A stretch of DNA of 24,230 nt from an uncultured Bacteroidales bacterium. Lineage in GTDB: Bacteria > Bacteroidota > Bacteroidia > Bacteroidales > Bacteroidaceae. The notes below the pieces were generated by a model. It did no database searches. It saw only the letters and a list, made by a program, of their open reading frames with translations, and was not told the origin of the DNA. Below, in pieces: positions 23,289-24,230 of the stretch. The position numbers and the translations under genes are program-made. The stretch covers positions 1-24,230 of the forward strand of contig CALCYA010000075.1 in assembly GCA_937906165.1 (NCBI GenBank), written 5' to 3'. Each line of letters opens with the position of its first letter. The stretch's first letter is position 1.

Positions 23289-24212
23289 TCATCGTTCACG
23301 CATATAACACACATTGTCATCAAAATCAAATAGTGCAATAACCCTCCGGAAGTATTTTATTCCCAAGCACCCTTCTGTCGTGAATTTGGGAAGTGCGCCT
23401 GTTATAGCAATTGTCGGGGAGCTGAACTTCATCCCTCCTACCGAGAACACATCGGGAACAAAAGCCTCGGCAACGACATTTCCATTTCTGTCGTACCCCT
23501 TTTGCAACTCTATTTTTGGATTATCGTCAAATAAATCCTGCACAGTCTTTCTATGCTTGAACAGGAACAGCATCGACGCATTGCCTAAGTCGATATTGAA
23601 ATTTCCTTTCAATGAGGCAACATACCCCACACCTCTGAATATCATCTCACTTTCGACGGCAGGCATATTCATATAGGTTTCTCTGTTCATCTTCAACGCG
23701 CTCCACTCTTTTCCGGGAGCGTTATACTCACAAAGCAGTTGCAGAGATTCGCCCTCAAGGTCCAGTTTGATGATGCGACGCCCATTGGCATTATACAGGT
23801 TCTGTATGGGCAAAGCAGCTTCGTACTGACCGGCAAAGCCTGAAAGCAGAAACACCTCTCCTTTGTAACACACTCCGTCACACAGTTGCAATGTAGCATT
23901 TGCCTTGTGGGAGATTCTATATTTTCTCCCACCGAGGTTCATCTTTTCATCACAAGGAAGAAACTCTACCCCGAGTTTTTCATGATTTTCAAAAGCAAAA
24001 GCTGAATCTAACAGCATTGCGTGTATACCGGACTCCAACAACGCGGAGGCCTTTACCTCACCGTTCAGCACTACGGGGAACATATAATGCCCGCTGTCGG
24101 CCCTTGACAATTTGAATGTCACATCCTTTTGGGCAAAGCAACATAGATTGCCAAAGAGAATGAACAGCACAGATATAATAAGCGAAATATTACGGTTGTT
24201 TCTCATAATCAT
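23289..24212 (-). CDS. Exported retropepsin-like aspartic protease-fold protein
   Basis: A 307-residue protein with a signal peptide (about 1-27, hydrophobic ISLIISVLFILFGN, cut before Gln28); Met1 or Met3 may be the start. The fold is read from two lobes. The first has FPVVLNGEVKASALLESGIH, where the catalytic DTG appears as Glu60-Ser-Gly62. The second has FNIDLGNASMLFLF (Asp208-Leu-Gly), then SVGGMKFSSPTIAI and the closing GCLGIKYFRRVIALFDFDD, the ILGxxFL-type hydrophobic element of gag-pol-like aspartyl proteases. With the first Asp replaced, it may be a non-catalytic binding protein or work differently. It lies just outside the element, convergent with it. Upstream sequence ends at the window edge, so its operon is unknown. 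Confidence 0.65.
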   Translation of the reverse strand: MIMRNNRNISLIISVLFILFGNLCCFAQKDVTFKLSRADSGHYMFPVVLNGEVKASALLESGIHAMLLDSAFAFENHEKLGVEFLPCDEKMNLGGRKYRISHKANATLQLCDGVCYKGEVFLLSGFAGQYEAALPIQNLYNANGRRIIKLDLEGESLQLLCEYNAPGKEWSALKMNRETYMNMPAVESEMIFRGVGYVASLKGNFNIDLGNASMLFLFKHRKTVQDLFDDNPKIELQKGYDRNGNVVAEAFVPDVFSVGGMKFSSPTIAITGALPKFTTEGCLGIKYFRRVIALFDFDDNVCYMRER

Positions 24213-24230
24213 ATAAACATTAGAATATAT

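Noticed and set aside
22967..23338. 123-codon minus-strand frame at the right end of the element
   Set aside because: It crosses the attachment repeat and a 16-bp hairpin, overlaps the next gene's end, and shows no recognisable domain.

Overview
The window looks like a chromosomal segment of a Bacteroidota bacterium, most likely of the order Bacteroidales. Three things point there: type IX secretion genes (porU, porV), the gene order uppS-bamA-ompH-ompH-ompH-murI, and promoters of the Bacteroides type (TAnnTTTG -7 box with a TTTG-like -33 box about 19 bp upstream). I cannot resolve the genus from this sequence alone.

Region 1 (58-8361, all minus strand) reads as one long envelope operon. In transcription order it holds a DUF6242-type lipoprotein, a DUF6089-type outer-membrane barrel, UppS (undecaprenyl diphosphate synthase), BamA, three OmpH/Skp-family periplasmic chaperones and MurI (glutamate racemase). 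A -7 box at 8387-8394 heads it. Lipid carrier synthesis, outer-membrane protein folding and insertion, and D-glutamate supply for peptidoglycan are thus linked. The third OmpH carries an unusual seven-residue tandem repeat tail.

Region 2 (8524-17260, minus strand) holds a rex-led cluster: Rex redox repressor, a fumarylacetoacetase-family enzyme, the PorU sortase and PorV shuttle of the type IX secretion system, IspF, and a metallophosphoesterase lipoprotein. RibD follows behind its own promoter.

Region 3 (17400-20968, plus strand) diverges from rex. It holds a SUI1/YciH-type translation factor, pyrE, a small SRPBCC protein, argH and a zinc-ribbon-like lipoprotein.

Region 4 (21068-23230) is the accessory part. 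An intact tRNA-Leu(UAA) is followed about 2 kb later by a 17-bp exact copy of its 3' end. This marks a small element integrated in the tRNA gene. The element carries a replacement terminator, a 40-codon relic of a tyrosine recombinase behind a 12-bp-period direct repeat, and one intact AT-rich gene: a P-loop ATPase with a C-terminal PD-(D/E)XK-like motif. What looks like the original tRNA terminator is stranded just outside the right repeat. This minimal, apparently fossilised tRNA island with a single ATPase/nuclease-like cargo is the most interesting signal in the window.

The right end (23289-24212, minus strand) holds an exported retropepsin-like protein in which the first catalytic motif appears degenerate. 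Assignments rest on reading motifs by eye; no database search was possible.
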